Shown here piece after piece: positions 30,536 through 42,427 of a stretch of DNA of 64,000 bases. The position numbers and the translations under genes were made by a program. The stretch lies in NCBI GenBank assembly GCA_039090855.1, contig CM076997.1, positions 160,548,709 to 160,612,708 of the forward strand, written 5' to 3'. The notes beneath the pieces are model-generated. The model made no database searches. It was not told the DNA's origin and saw only the letters and a list, made by a program, of their open reading frames with translations. Each line of letters opens with the position of its first letter. The stretch's first letter is position 1. Source of the stretch: Macrothele yani (Eukaryota; Arthropoda; Arachnida; Araneae; Macrothelidae).

Positions 30536-32283
30536 ATACACAACAAAAAAAAACTCATTAGACAACTTAGCATAGCCTATCTAAAGCCCTCAAATAGGAA
30601 TTTTTCCCTCAAATAGGAATTTCTCAAGCCCTCAAAACGAAGTTCTGCGAATAATGAAAGCTCAAAATTATGTAATCAAATTCTTCACAACTGGAAATTT
30701 TTTCTTGGATTTGCAAAATTGTAAAAATGAATGTCTTGAAGAGTTGTCTTTCACATGCTTTGAATTAGTTGAAATCGTGAACCTTGCTGTTGTTTCGCAT
30801 CAATAAAAATTGAGAACAAAATTTTCAGGATACAATATTAATTTAGCATACATACGTTTCAATATTTTATAATGAAAAAGTAGTAAAATGTAAATATGAG
30901 GGCTGTAAGTAGTTATTTTATGGTTCAACATTTGCTAAATACAGACATCACATGCAGTTCTTATTTCAAGTATTGTAACACTTGTGACTGTTCCTATTAT
31001 AAATGTATTATGGAAACTTACATAACCAATAAAATTACCATAATATGTGCATTATATGAGCTACTTTTCATCTTCGTATTTCTTAAACGCTTAAATATCA
31101 TTTACAGGTTTCGAAAGTCTTGCCGTAGATTTTATTCGGCATCTGGTCCCTATATTTATCGACGACTGACAATCCTGTATTTACAAGGATATTATACAAT
31201 AATTATCTTGTTCACTTGAATCTCAAAACTACAGGAAACGAAAAAAGAAATATCAACTTGTGTGCTAAGAGAATTGCCAGTTTTGAAAGTCTGAAGAGAT
31301 ATTCAGAAAGTTTATACCTAATAACGCTGTATCTTAATGTTAGAAAAGAAACTTAAATTTTTGGAATCATTTACTCAACCAATTTCAGGAGGATCAGTTT
31401 AGATAAGTAATATTTTTCGGTGTAATTTAAATTCACGGGTACTAAACAGTTCTCAAGGTGAAGAGGTGAATGAATTTATAAAAAACGGAAATCAGTATTG
31501 CTTAATAATTATTTTGCATAACTTACTTGTACGTTCAAATGTAGTAAGCATTTTTATGGTGAAAAGCCGAAGTACGTTGTTAAGTGTATAAACAAATCTT
31601 ACAAGCAGAGAATGTAAAGAAACTTTGAAATCCTTTTTTTCCGAACAAAATCATGAACTCTTTCTGAAAGATTTATTATACTTGGGCAGCAGTGTAACGA
31701 TGATCAATAACTCACAAAAGCAGATGAAGACTGATAGAGTGTGTGAGGTACTTCAGGTAGAAATAACGAACCATGATCGCCCCTTGAGAATGAGAAGACG
31801 ACTTTCAGAAATGCCACAGAGGCATAGATATCGGAAGCTTTAAGATAAGTCGTCTGTCAATATATTGTGATGAATAAAACAAAAATACCAAACTATCTTT
31901 CACGAGACGTATGTGGCTCATTTTACAACCGCCAAGTCATCAATAAGCTGTGTCTGTCGTATAAATGTATCCGTATACCTAATAGGCAAGGGATTTCTAT
32001 TGCCAGAAAGGCAATCTGTAAGAAACAAGTTCAAGATATTTGAAGTTCTTAAGCTACAATTCATGAGGTAAACACTACCAAGATACAGATATTATTTGTT
32101 TTTGTATTAAACAGAGATTTAATGCAGTTTTTTCATACTGTTCTATATACGGTACGATGATTTTGGGTTCGAAATAACAGCAAAAGAAAATGAAGTCAGC
32201 GGTCAACTTACTGTAAGATCTTCAGACGCATTGATATAAAATATTTCTTGAGTAAAGAAGAAGAATGAATCATAGAACACATA
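30536..32283. other. No recognisable feature
   Basis: About 1.7 kb of AT-rich DNA. The 30896-31219 open frame (107 residues, Tyr/Cys-rich) shows no domain. A short duplication CCCTCAAATAGGAATTT occurs at 30588-30622. Confidence 0.5.
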
Positions 32284-33478
32284 CACAGTCGTATCAGAAT
32301 AATATAACTACCTACCTAATAATGGGAATAACCTCTATTGGCCCGTATCACAGTGGCGAGACGGCTTGCAATGAACGCAGTGAGACCCTGGAAGGTTGCT
32401 CGAAGCACACGTGCCCATTCGGACTGCATCAGAGCACGGAATTCCTAGAGATGACGTGGTTGTGGGTCGGGATGTCCAACATGTCGATATACACAGTCGC
32501 TCAAGTGCTCCATGGGATGGATGTCGGGCGATCTGGCCAGCCAAGGTAGAATGGAGACATCGCTGTTACGTTCCTGGAACCAGTCACACACACCCTTAGT
32601 GACGTGGCATGGGGAATTTTCCTGTTGGAAGACACCATCACCACCAGGGTAAACGTACAACATGAAGGAATTCATGTGGCCAGCAAGGATGGACAGGTAG
32701 CCATTGGCGTATAGAGACCCATCCAGTGGTACCAGCGGTCCCAGGTCATACCAGAAAAACATCTTCTAGACATGCACACTTCCACTGCCGGCCTGTATTT
32801 GACTGGCAAGCGTGTCTGGGTGTTAGCTCTCCTGGGTCTGTCGCCGTATCCGCCACCGCTCGTCATTTCTGTTGAGTAGAAACCTCGATTCGTAGAAGGC
32901 CACCTTTTCCCACTCTTCCATTGCCTAATGACGGTAGTTCCATGTGAACTGCAGGCGTCGTTGCTGGTGAACCTAGGTTAACATGGGTGCCTTGACGCAG
33001 TGCCGACTCTGGAGACACATCTGTAACAAGGTTTGTTCTACTGTCATCGCGGACACATACCTGGATGCCCTAGCGTTCATTTGCGCGGTCAATTGCTACA
33101 CTGTGCGGGTCAATTGCCATTTACCAGTTGACGTTCTGCTCTGGGGTCCTTAGTCTTTGGGGCTCCACAGTTATGACGTCGGGAGGTACTCGGTGTGCCA
33201 GAGGTACATTCTTGGTACACCCTTACTACAGCATATCGCGAACATCGCACGAAGTCTGCTGTTTCTGAGATGCTTCCGCCCTAAGCTAGCCGATGATAAT
33301 TCCTTTTTGAGCCTCCGTTAAATCACTATCTCTGTTCATAGTGCTCACGTAATGGCTCATCTGTCCTGGGCGGTCACTTATATCCCCGTGTGGTCGATTT
33401 GTCACGTGCACTCTGCGTCGCGCCTGGGCGGATACACGGTGATTCAGGAAGTGGTCATATTTTTCTGATGCGACCGCG
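32284..33478 (-). mobile_element. Tc1-type DNA transposon
   Basis: Left end CACAGTCGTATCAGAATAAT; the right end read inwards is CGCGGTCGCATCAGAAAAAT. TA at 32282-32283 and 33479-33480. Length 1.2 kb. Same family as the element at 45788-47382. Confidence 0.88.
32335..33345 (-). pseudogene. Tc1 transposase, frameshifted
   Basis: The C-terminal catalytic piece (32445-32762) reads MFFWYDLGPLVPLDGSLYAN, then VFQQENSPCHVTKGVCDWFQ, where the second catalytic Asp (QQDN) is Glu, and ILPWLARSPDIHPMEHLSDC, with the Glu of the triad kept. The linker/first-Asp region sits in other frames around 32850-32960. The N-terminus is near 33345 (reverse ATGAACAGAGATAGTGATTT, giving MNRDSDLTEAQKGIIIG). Dead copy. 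Confidence 0.85.
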
Positions 33479-33639
33479 TACACTAAATGCTCACAAGTAT
33501 CGAAGCATCACTTTTGAATAGTGGATTGGCCCATATACTTTACATCACAGCCATGACATTAAAGAAATAAAAAATGCACATGTGCCTGGAAAACATCACA
33601 GACAAACGTGAACAGTAGAACAGGCAGTACAGCGGAGAG

Positions 33640-34610
33640 CAGATATTTTAACGTGGCACGATTTTAGAATGCCATCTAAGCACATGTCAGCTCGGGAAAT
33701 TTCTGCCCTGCTGCAGGTACTCCAATGAACTGAAAGTGATGAGATTGTGAAGTGGAAATACCTGGGATTAGCACCAGCGCAATCGCAATCTGATAGTCCA
33801 CGTAAAAATGACAGAGCTATTGCTCTGAGTGCTGAAGCAGGTGGTGCAACAAAATCAAGTGTCCTGGTTCACTGGACACATAAAGGAGTTTACATATGCT
33901 TGTGGAAGCAATGCCAGTAACATAACGGTTTGTCAAGAGCTGAAAAGATTGGGTTTCCGTCTCCGAACAGCCACACGCAAGCCTAATACCAGCAAAATCA
34001 ACGGCAAGCCTCACTTGGAGTGGTGTAAAGCTCGGCGCCAGGAGATTCTGAAGCAGAGGAAACACGTTCTCTGGAATAATGAATCACTCTTCTCAATGTG
34101 GAACTCCAACTGACGAGTGGGTCTCGAGGATGAGAGATGAACACTTCATGCCCGACTGTGTTCTGCCAAATCTTAAGTTTGATGCAAGAGGCATCATGCT
34201 CTGGGGCTGTTTGTCATGATTTGGGATAGGCTCCCTTAGTTCCAGTGTCAATAATCTTAGCGATACCGATTAACTTGATGTTCTCGACAATCCTGTGCTC
34301 CCAACCTCATGGCAACAGCAGTTCGGTGAAGCTCATTTAATTTACTAACAGAAAAATTAGCGGTCTACAAAGCCAGGCCCGTGCAGGAATGGTTTAGTCA
34401 GATTTGAGCTGAAGCATTTGACTGGCCTGCACAGATCGCCAGTCCTAACCCCAATGGATCACTTATGTGATGAACTGAAATGCCGAATGGATCACAGGCA
34501 AAATAGCCCGACATCTGTGATCGACCTGATTAATGGTCTTCAGTAGAATGGAAGGCAGTTTCTGCCGCAACGTACCAAAATCTATCAGGAAGCTTTTCAG
34601 GCAGAGTGGA
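33640..34610 (+). pseudogene. Tc1-like transposase, decayed
   Basis: The N-terminus near 33670 reads MPSKHMSAREISALLQVL. The best frame, 33829-34113, reads CGSNASNITVCQELKRLGFR, then KPHLEWCKARRQEILKQR, the Tc3/Tc1-type second DNA-binding region and linker, then VLWNNESLFS, where the usual first catalytic Asp is Asn. C-terminal traces are PVLTPMDHLCDELKCRMDHR and SPTSVIDLINGLQ near 34440-34540. Many stops. Terminal repeats not identified, so the element ends are unknown. Confidence 0.75.
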
Positions 34611-34912
34611 GTATATGATAGCAGCAAAGGGCGGACCAAATTAATTCCTTTCCTATTGCAGGGAGTTTGTGGACAGGCATTCTATGATAGCAACAACGGG
34701 CGAACCAAACCGTTATTAAAGTATTCACTACTTCAGGCAGTTTGTGGACAAGCAGTCTATGGGTAGCAGCAAAGGACGAGCCAACTCGTTATTAATTGCT
34801 TTCCTATTTCAGGAAATTTGTGAACAGGCCGTTTGTGATAGCGGCAGAGGGCGGACCAACTCGTTATCAATTCGTTTCGTATTTCAGGAAATTTATGAAC
34901 AGATAAGTTTCA
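34607..34912 (+). repeat. ~75-bp minisatellite, four units
   Basis: Units begin near 34612, 34682, 34757 and 34835 with TATGATAGCAGCAAAGGGCG-like sequence, followed by GACCAA..CGTTATTAA, TTCCTATTTCAGG and TTTGTGGACAGGC. It directly follows the decayed transposase, and the first unit overlaps its end. Confidence 0.85.
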
Positions 34913-35802
34913 AGATACTTTTAAGCAGATATTGTATCAAATAAGAGCACGAGTTCAAAGACGGAATCATAAGTATGGCCAATAAAGTCACTAATCACTG
35001 TAGACCTTCAAATTGAGTGATTACTGTATTTATACCAAATATCATGACTTGGCTGAGGGACAGCCAGCTCATTGCAGTTCAAATATCATGACTTGGCTAA
35101 GTGACAGCCAGCTCATGGCAGTTCAGACGTAATGTTCAGTATGGAAGCCAACGAAACATGACTTGACTAAGTGACAGCCATCTCATGGCAGTTCAGACGT
35201 AATTTAGTATGAAAGCCAACGAAAAATAGCCAAAATTTACATATAAAAGTATTGAAGGTTATAAAGTTAGTGAACCTCACAACTGGGAAGTAGATTGAGT
35301 TTTGTGGAACTGTTCTTGATTCACAAAATATTTTATTAATTTTTGTTAAGAAACATTATTAGAAACATTACCAGGAACATAAGAATTTTCGCAGTAACTA
35401 TTTTGGCATATCTATCATGCTTTTTTGTATGATCACATTTGGTCTATGGTTCCGTGATTCTCGAAGAATTTCTCTCAAGTTATGGTCCTCGTGATTGGCA
35501 GTTGTTCGAGAAAATCAGTAAGAATCAACTGAATTATCTCCCTTCTCCAGAACTTTTTAGATGAAGAATGGGAAGTACTTCCTCCAGCTATCCACACTTG
35601 TAACCTGTGCTCAGCTACTAAAATACATCCATCTATGCACACGCCGTCTTACATTACTTAATTAAGAAGCCTTGTTTTCAATTGTTATCAATTTATTTAC
35701 ATCAGGGCCATAGTGCGACAAATCACTTTATGAAGCTCAAAGATAAACTAAAGACGCAAGCACTTACACGTTTCTTCAACGCATGACGTGAATATTAATA
35801 TA
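34913..35802. repeat. Short minisatellite, then AT-rich DNA
   Basis: Three diverged units at 35037-35225 share ATCATGACTTGGCTAAGTGA, then CAGCCAGCTCATGGCAGTTC (spacing about 47 and 67 bp). The rest, 35226-35802, shows nothing recognisable. Confidence 0.7.
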
Positions 35803-37022
35803 CACCGACGGGCCATTATAATATGACCACCCGCAGCCTAGAGAAATGAACGCGCTTGGTGACCGAATGGTTGCGCAGATGAAGTTCACAGAGCAGTACA
35901 TACAGTATATACAACACAAGGACCGACTTTCGGTTAGTGAAGTGTTCGCAGTCAGAACAGGAAAAGTTGCCGATTTATAGAAGTTTGATAAATGACAAAT
36001 TGTAATGGCTCAGAGCCTCGGAACTACGCTCCCGGAAACGGCGCGGCTTGTGGGTTGTTCACGTGCCGCTGTAGTGAGTACGTATCAAAAGTGGTGCACA
36101 GATGGCCAAACGACGAACCGTCGTCCAACCGTGTATCATCCGTATCTCACTGATGCCAGAGGGAACCGGAGACTGTCTCGCATTGTTCACAGCGACCGCA
36201 GGGCCACAGTGAGACAAATCACCCGCAGCTACAACAGTGGTGATTAGGTCAATGTGTCACAGCACACAGTTCATCGCAGCGTTCTGCACATGGAACTGCG
36301 TGTCCGAAGACCCAGCTGGGTACCCATGCTCATCCTTTTGGTAATCCCCAAGAACGCATCAAATGGGCGCAAGCTCATCGAGATTGGAAGAAAGTGACCT
36401 GGTCTGAGGAATCAAGATTCGTGATGCATCACGTAGACGGTCAAGCGCGGATACGCAGATTACCAGCGGAGGTTATGGCACCTGGATGCACGGTTAGGCG
36501 GAAACAGGTCGGCGGCGGCGGCGGCGGTGTTATGCTGTTGACGATGTTTTCTTGGGATACTTTAGGCCCCATTATCTCAATAGCGCAATCCCTGAAAGCT
36601 ATCAGGTATCTGAATATCGTTGCGGATAAAGTTCACACATTCATGGCAACTGTGTTTCCTGCTGGTGAAGGCCATTACTAACAGGATAATTCGCCATGGC
36701 ACACTGCCATTATAGTCAAGGAATGGTTCGAAGAACATGCTGGTGACTTTCTGTTAATACCCTGACCACCAAATTCATCTGACATGAACCCAATCGAACA
36801 TTAGTGGTTCAACGTGGAAAAGCGGGTTCTCGCTATATCACCACCAGCCCGAAATGTACGGGAACTGAAGGACCTACTGTTTACATTATGGTACCAGATA
36901 CCCTAAGATACTTATATTCACCTCATCAAATCGATGCCTTGGCAAATGGCCCCTGTTTTGAGTGCTAAAGCGGGTACTATGGCTTATTAGGTATGTGGCC
37001 ACAATGTAATGGCCCATCCGTG
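35803..37022 (+). mobile_element. Tc1-type DNA transposon
   Basis: Left end CACCGACGGGCCATTATAAT; right end read inwards CACGGATGGGCCATTACATT; TA at 35801-35802 and 37023-37024. Length 1,220 bp. Same family as the fragment at 27345-27940. Confidence 0.92.
35955..36970 (+). pseudogene. Tc1 transposase with several stops
   Basis: The family start codon near 35955 is mutated; the sequence then reads GKVADL, a stop, and QIVMAQSLGTTLPETARLVG in frame (36005-36247: first helix-turn-helix and GRP-type hook region). The core piece 36394-36681 has VTWSEESRFVMHHVDGQARI, where the first catalytic Asp of WSDES is Glu, a run of Gly at GGGGGGVML, and WDTLGPII. The last part keeps QDNSPWHTA with the second Asp and MNPIEH with the Glu, but is cut by three stops. 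Dead copy. Confidence 0.87.
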
Positions 37023-37339
37023 TATATATGTAGTTTGACCGTCCATATGGTGAGTCATCCATGCTCGGGTTGCATCAGTAAGGCCACTTAACCCTTAGTA
37101 TGCTAAAGACTGATGTTCGAATAATTTGGTTTTGCTATTTTGTTCTTCACAGGTAAACATTCGCTACGCTTAGGAGATATGCCGAACCACTGTGGAAGCT
37201 AAGATTGCCTCAGGTGCAGATTTCTTTATTTCCTGATCAGCTCCAACACAGGCACACAGGGCTCTAATGATGGGCCTTCCCAAATCACCATATAAAAGAA
37301 AACAGCCGAAAGGCTGTAAGTGTTGAACGTAAATTATTA

Positions 37340-38446
37340 GGTGTGCAACTTAATTCTCGGCCCCTAACCGCAAGCAATCATAGAACGTTAGCAAATGCAA
37401 ATAGCTGTGTGTGAGAATGTATGATTGTAGCCCCATCCAACAGCTTTCCAGGCAACCGTAACCGCTCACAGCTGTGTACGTGTAAGAAGTGGATTGAGCG
37501 GTTTAAGCAGGGAAATTTCGATCTCCGTGATGCAGAACGTCCGGGACAGCAGCAGAAAGTTGACGATGAGGAACTGGAACAACTGCTGAATGCGGATCCC
37601 TGTCGCGCACAGTCAGAAGAGCTCACCCAGGAACTCAGAGTAACACGGCAAGCCATTGAAAAGCGCCTGCACGAACTTGGACGAATTCACAAGGAGGGCC
37701 GTTGGGTGCCACACCAACTTCCAGTTGCGAACAAGTATAGCCGCTCGATGTTGCTGTGTCCTTGCTCTCCAGATTCAATAAAAATTTCCTCCACAAGATT
37801 TTGACTCCTGATGAGAAGTGGGTCCTCTACGATAATCCTAAGCGGCGCAAATCGTGGGTTTATCCAGCTCAGCCCACCACCAGTACCGCCAAACCGAATA
37901 TCCGTGTCAGGAAGTTGTTGCTGTGCATACGGTGGGATCAGCGCGGTTTCGTAAACTATGAGTTGCTCAAACCTGGTGAAACGATCAATGTTGAGCGTTA
38001 TTGTCAGCAACTCATACGTGTGAGTGACGCAATGGAGGAGAAAAGGCCATACATCAGCAAGGGCAGAAGGTTGGTCCTGTTGCTTCATTGTAACGCGCGT
38101 CCTCACACCGCGAAAACGACTTTAAGCAAGATCACTGACCTGGGATGGGAGATTTTGTCCCGCCCGGCGTATTCACCAGACGTCGGGGTATCACCTCTTT
38201 CTCTCCCTGCAACATCTCCCGAGTGATACGCATCTCACTTTTGTCGAGGAGGCCCACACAAATTTTGATAATTTTATCAACTCGAAACAGCCCTTTTTTT
38301 CCGCAGTGGCATTCGGCAGCTCCTTGACCGATAGCTTAAATGTATCCAACACGAAGAAGATTATTTCCCTGATTAGGTACGTATTCGATTTGCCGTAACT
38401 TGCTGTCAACGTGTCGTGTCTGTGGCCGAGAATTCAGTTGCACACC
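37340..38446 (+). mobile_element. Mos1-like mariner transposon
   Basis: Left end GGTGTGCAACTTAATTCTCG; right end read inwards GGTGTGCAACTGAATTCTCG: a nearly perfect inverted repeat of about 25 bp. TA at 37338-37339 and 38447-38448. Length 1.1 kb, slightly short for mariner. Confidence 0.93.
37421..38260 (+). pseudogene. Mariner transposase, frameshifted
   Basis: Piece 1 (37421-37804) reads KKWIERFKQGNFDLRDAERP, then a second helix-turn-helix (LTQELRVTRQAIEKRLHELG), then GRWVPHQL, the WVPHEL linker signature of mariners. Piece 2 (37756-38226) carries ILTPDEKWVLYDNPKRRKSW with the first catalytic Asp, then GFVNYELLKPGETINVERY, then LLHCNARPHTAKTTL, where the second catalytic Asp is Cys, then AYSPD before a frameshift destroys the PSDYHLF motif. 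N-terminal ~60 residues missing. Inactive. Confidence 0.9.
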
Positions 38447-38451
38447 TAATA

Positions 38452-39994
38452 CACTGGTGTGCAAAAATTAAGGACGAAGAGGAGAAATTAGCAGAAAAGT
38501 GGAACGAGCAGGCAGAACGGACCTAAAGACCACTCAGGAGATAGACTAGGGTCCGGTATGGTACGGCATGCGTATATATGCAGCATGATGTGGGGGGGGA
38601 GGGGAGTGTCAGAAGGGTATAAAGCACGCGGGCGATGTACGCAAGCATTTTGGTGAAAGCTATTGCACGGTGTATATCGGTTTGAACGACGTCGAGTTGC
38701 TGCCATCGTGTGATATGGCCTACAAGCAATTCAGTAGACGACATCTGGATGACTTTACCCGAGGTCCTGTCATTGGGAACTTGGAAGAAGGTCGAAGTGG
38801 GACTAGTGTGGCCGAGGAGTTCGGGATCGCTCACAGCATCGTTTCACGAGCTTGGAGAGCATTTCAAACGACAGGAACAGCTGTCCGAGAGTTTAGCAGT
38901 GGTCGTCCACGAGCAACCACGGCGGTGGACGACAGGTATATTGTCCTACAGGCGAGAAGAGACAGACGGCAGACAGCGGGAGAAATCGCAAGGCACATGG
39001 GACAGACAACTGGACGTCCGTTATTGCGTTTTACCGTGGCCAGGAGGCTGCACAAAGGTGGTCTATTTGCACGACGACCAGTACGGTGTGTGCCATTAAC
39101 GCCTGCTCATCGGAGATGGCGGTTTCTGTGGTGCCAGGAACACAAGAACTGGACACATCAGCAATGGGGTCGAGTTCTCTTTACGGATGAAAGCCGATTT
39201 AGTCTGACGAGCGATTATGGACTTATACACATCTGGAGAGAGCAGGGAACACGCAATCACACCTCCAACATCATCGAAAGGGACCGGTTTGGAGGTGGCG
39301 GAGTTCTCGTTTGGGGCGGTATCATGCTTGGCAGCCGTACTGATTTCCACATCTTCCAAGGAGGTTCAGTCACTAGTTTCCGCTATTGTACCGAGGTTCT
39401 CCTGCCTCACGTGCGTCTGTTTAGAGGTGCTGTGGGTCCTGAGTTCCTCTTCATGGACGACAACACTACACCTCACCGTAAAGTGGCTGTCGCAGAGCTA
39501 TTGGAAAGTAAAGATTTTCAAAGTATTGATTGACCCGCAAGGTCCTCGGACCTAAATCTAATCGAACACGTGTAAGACCTTCTCTTGGCAGCACGTCACC
39601 AGCCGCCAGCAACAATTCCACAGCTGCTATTGGCGCCACAAGAGGAATGTTCCGCGATGCCTCAACAGCTCCTTGACAACCTCGTCCTCAGCATGGACAG
39701 ACGTTGTAAATCCTGCAATGCAGTCAGGGGTGATCATATCTCCTACTAAAGACTGGATTTTTCTTGGCAGCCGCCTGCCACATAGATGTTTCTGTCTTCT
39801 CTCCAGTTGTGCTCGAAGCTACCTTTTCAATAAAGTGCCTTTGTATCCTTTGGATTCCTTTCTTGGACGGTTTTGCTCACTTGTCCCACATTCTTACATC
39901 TTGGGGATCTTATGGTATGATTTGAGATGTGGAGCACTTCTGCACGACGTTACATTCGAAAAACCGTCTCGTTCTTAATTTTTGCACACCAGTG
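38452..39994 (+). mobile_element. Tc1-type DNA transposon, well preserved
   Basis: Left end CACTGGTGTGCAAAAATTAA, right end the same read inwards (CACTGGTGTGCAAAAATTAA), so 20 of 20 terminal bases match. TA at 38450-38451 and 39995-39996. Length 1.54 kb. It lies one base beyond the TA of the adjacent mariner. Same family as 40639-42176. Confidence 0.95.
38715..39749 (+). pseudogene. Tc1 transposase with two nonsense codons
   Basis: The best-kept transposase here, one frame of 344 codons. ATG at 38715 (MAYKQFSRRHLDDFTRG) is preferred to an upstream GTG. Domains in order: helix-turn-helix (TSVAEEFGIAHSIVSRAWRA); GRPRATT hook; second helix-turn-helix (AGEIARHMGQTTGRPLLRFT); VLFTDESRFSL with the first catalytic Asp; glycine-rich GGGGVLVWGGIM; FMDDNTTPHRKV with the second Asp; then SSDLNLIEHV with the Glu. 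A TGA at 39531-39533 replaces Trp in the IDWPARS motif and a TAA replaces Trp in EHVWD. The C-terminal SMDRRCKSCNAVRGDHISY reaches the natural stop at 39747-39749. Confidence 0.93.
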
Positions 39995-39996
39995 TA

Positions 39997-40638
39997 AAAA
40001 AACTATGAGAGCTAGTTAGCTTCACTGGTGTACAAGTTTTAAATTTTGGAAACAAAACTTTGGTAAAATTCCCGCATATTAGAGGAAGAAATGGGTTCGA
40101 AGTTGACCACCGGCAAGAAATGTACATGTTGTACTTGTGTACCAAAGAAAGAAAGTGAATCTCCTGTTAGGTGTGAAAATGTTGTGTGGTGATTCTCCCA
40201 AACAACGCACAGAATTAATAAAAAAATTAAGTCTTCCACAATGAGATGGTCCTTCGAGGCAGGTTGTTTTGTGACCAGAAACCTGCGATTTCATGCCCAC
40301 CTTTCTCAGGCAGGGGGATGATATAACGTTGTACGTTACATGACGTCGAAGAATGACGTTCTACTGTTTGGACTCATGATTCAAATCAGTAATAAAGCAT
40401 CTGTAAGCCTGCTAGTGTAGGTCATTTGGGAAAATAGGCGCTCCATTGTAGGACGACGAGTTTTCCATCACCGGCAAAATCTTATACGTCATAAAGTAGC
40501 TCCAAGAGAATCTAGTGAAGACGGTATAACTTGCATGTTTCTGTATCTTCTTCAGCTAACAAGAGTTTCACGTGGTCTATGCCTATAGTTGTTTTTTAGA
40601 CCAATAATTTCAACGTATTTGAAACTTCTATTAAACTT
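39997..40638. other. No recognisable feature
   Basis: Between two related Tc1 copies. Open frames on the minus strand (40039-40300) have no identifiable content. Confidence 0.45.
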
Positions 40639-42176
40639 CACTGTCGTGCAAAACATGAGGACGGATAATAGTGCCCCAGATTATAGCCGCACACTGAAAC
40701 ACACCACTTTGAGGCGATTTGCATAACGCAAGCGGATCACTAGAAAGACGATGCGTATGCAAATTTCGGAAATTTTATGTCGCAGGTCACATGACAGCGC
40801 TGAAATGGATGTAAGGAGTATCTCGCAGCAAGTCAGGAAACGGAAAGCGAAAGTGTGCAGCGTTGTAAAGAGGTTCGAGTGGTTGGTTAGTGTGTCGCAG
40901 ACGAAAAAATGTCCACGCGGAGACATTCATTTAAATTATTTTACACGTGGTTGGATAATCGGAAATCTGGAGGTGGGGCGAACCGTAACTAGTGACGCCG
41001 ACGAGTTCGGCGTGACCTATAGCATTGTTTCACGTGCGTGGAAGACCTTTTAAAAGACAGGGAAGGTCAGTGGTGGTGGTTGGTGGTGGTCGGTCACGAA
41101 AAACAACAGCAAGAGATGACCGATATATGGTCCTATAGCCCAAACGTGATCGAAGCCAGACAGTCAACAATACCGCGAAGCAAATGCAGATGAACACAGG
41201 AAGTGCCGTGTCGCGGTCCACTGTTGCCATACGTCTACATAAAGGCGGACTATTTGCCCGACGACCTGAACGTTGCATTCCATTAAAGCCTACCCATCAG
41301 AGACATCGATTATAATGGTGTAAGGGCCGCAAGGATTGAACCATAGAGCAATGGGGTACGGTACTCTTCACGGATGAGTGTCGTTTCAGTACCACGAGCG
41401 ATTCTGGATGTCAGCAAATCTGGAGAGAGGTTGAATCACGTTATCGACCGGCTAATATTACCGAAAGAGATCGGTATGACGGTGTTGGCGTTCTCGTCTG
41501 GGGAGGCATTACGCTGAATGGTTGTACTGAGCTCCACATTTTCGAAGTGGGTTCCGTAACCGCAAACTGCTACTGCAATGAGGTGCTCCTTCCGCATATA
41601 CGCCTATTTTGAGGTGTCATTGTTTCCGAGTTCGTGTTTATGGAGGATAACGCGAGACCCCATCGTACACGTGCTGTTGGAAAGTGAGGATATCACTCGT
41701 ATTGATTGGCCTGAGTACTACCCGGATCTAAATCCCATAGTACATGTGTGGAACGCTCTGGGAAGTCGTCTTGCGGCACACCCACATCCGCTGGAAAATG
41801 ATTATCATTTAAAACGTGCACTACGAGAGGAATGGGCAAAGTTTCCCCAAAGAACTCATCGACAGCCTCGTGTTAAGTATGGTCAGATACTACAGCGCAG
41901 CCATTGCTGTTAGGGGACACCATATTCTTTAGTAAAGACCACCTCTTTGCGGTAATCCATCTTTGGATAGCTCTGTACCATGGTGTAAACTACTTTACGG
42001 TCATTTCTTAGTAAAGTCCCAGTGTGCACTTTTTTATTCATTTTTGTACATGTGTTTGTTCATTCCCCCTTGGAACATACTGAGGTCTCTGTGGTATGAG
42101 TTTCATATACCTAAGCTGCTTCATTGCGTAGCTACGGTGAAAACTTCGAAAGGTCTTTACGTTTTGCACGTCAGTG
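40639..42176 (+). mobile_element. Tc1-type DNA transposon, sister of 38452-39994
   Basis: The ends read inwards CACTGTCGTGCAAAACATGA and CACTGACGTGCAAAACGTAA. A TA follows the right end (42177-42178); the left flank is TT rather than TA, suggesting mutation. Length 1.54 kb, equal to its sister. Confidence 0.87.
40910..41930 (+). pseudogene. Tc1 transposase, decayed
   Basis: Colinear with the transposase at 38715-39749. HTH region: LNYFTRGWIIGNLEVGRTVT, then SDADEFGVTYSIVSRAWKTF and a stop. The middle is broken by stops and shifts (AMGYGTLHG). The C-terminal piece 41578-41913 has a broken second-Asp region, then ITRIDWPEYYPDLNPIVHVW, where Trp is kept but the catalytic Glu of NPIEHVW is Val. 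More decayed than its sister, so probably the older insertion. Confidence 0.83.
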
Positions 42177-42367
42177 TATTTTCACATAACGTTATGCGTA
42201 CCCTGCCTCATAAACCGGGATAAATATCATGTACAGTTGGGAAACGAATTTCCCCGAAGAAATAATTCTACATAGATACATGGTAGGCATTGTAATGCTA
42301 TTATTGGCATATTTTCACTGTATTCCGTGTAACCACTTCCTTTAGAAAACTTGATAATTTTCATCGT

Positions 42368-42421
42368 CCTGGAGCGGGAATCAAACCCGCAATTCTCTAT
42401 TTCCGGTCACGCATGCTAGTC
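42368..42421 (-). other. tRNA-like 3' half
   Basis: The minus strand reads AATTGCGGGTTTGATTCCCG then CTCCAGGA: a T arm (GCGGG-TTTGATT-CCCGC) with a candidate 3' acceptor strand. The matching 5' acceptor strand is not present upstream. Either a broken tRNA gene or part of a SINE. The LINE 3' end starts a few bases away. Confidence 0.35.
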
Positions 42422-42427
42422 GTTATT

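Noticed and set aside
32100..32283. Promoter for the neighbouring transposon
   Set aside because: Only generic AT-rich sequence; nothing distinguishes it from background.
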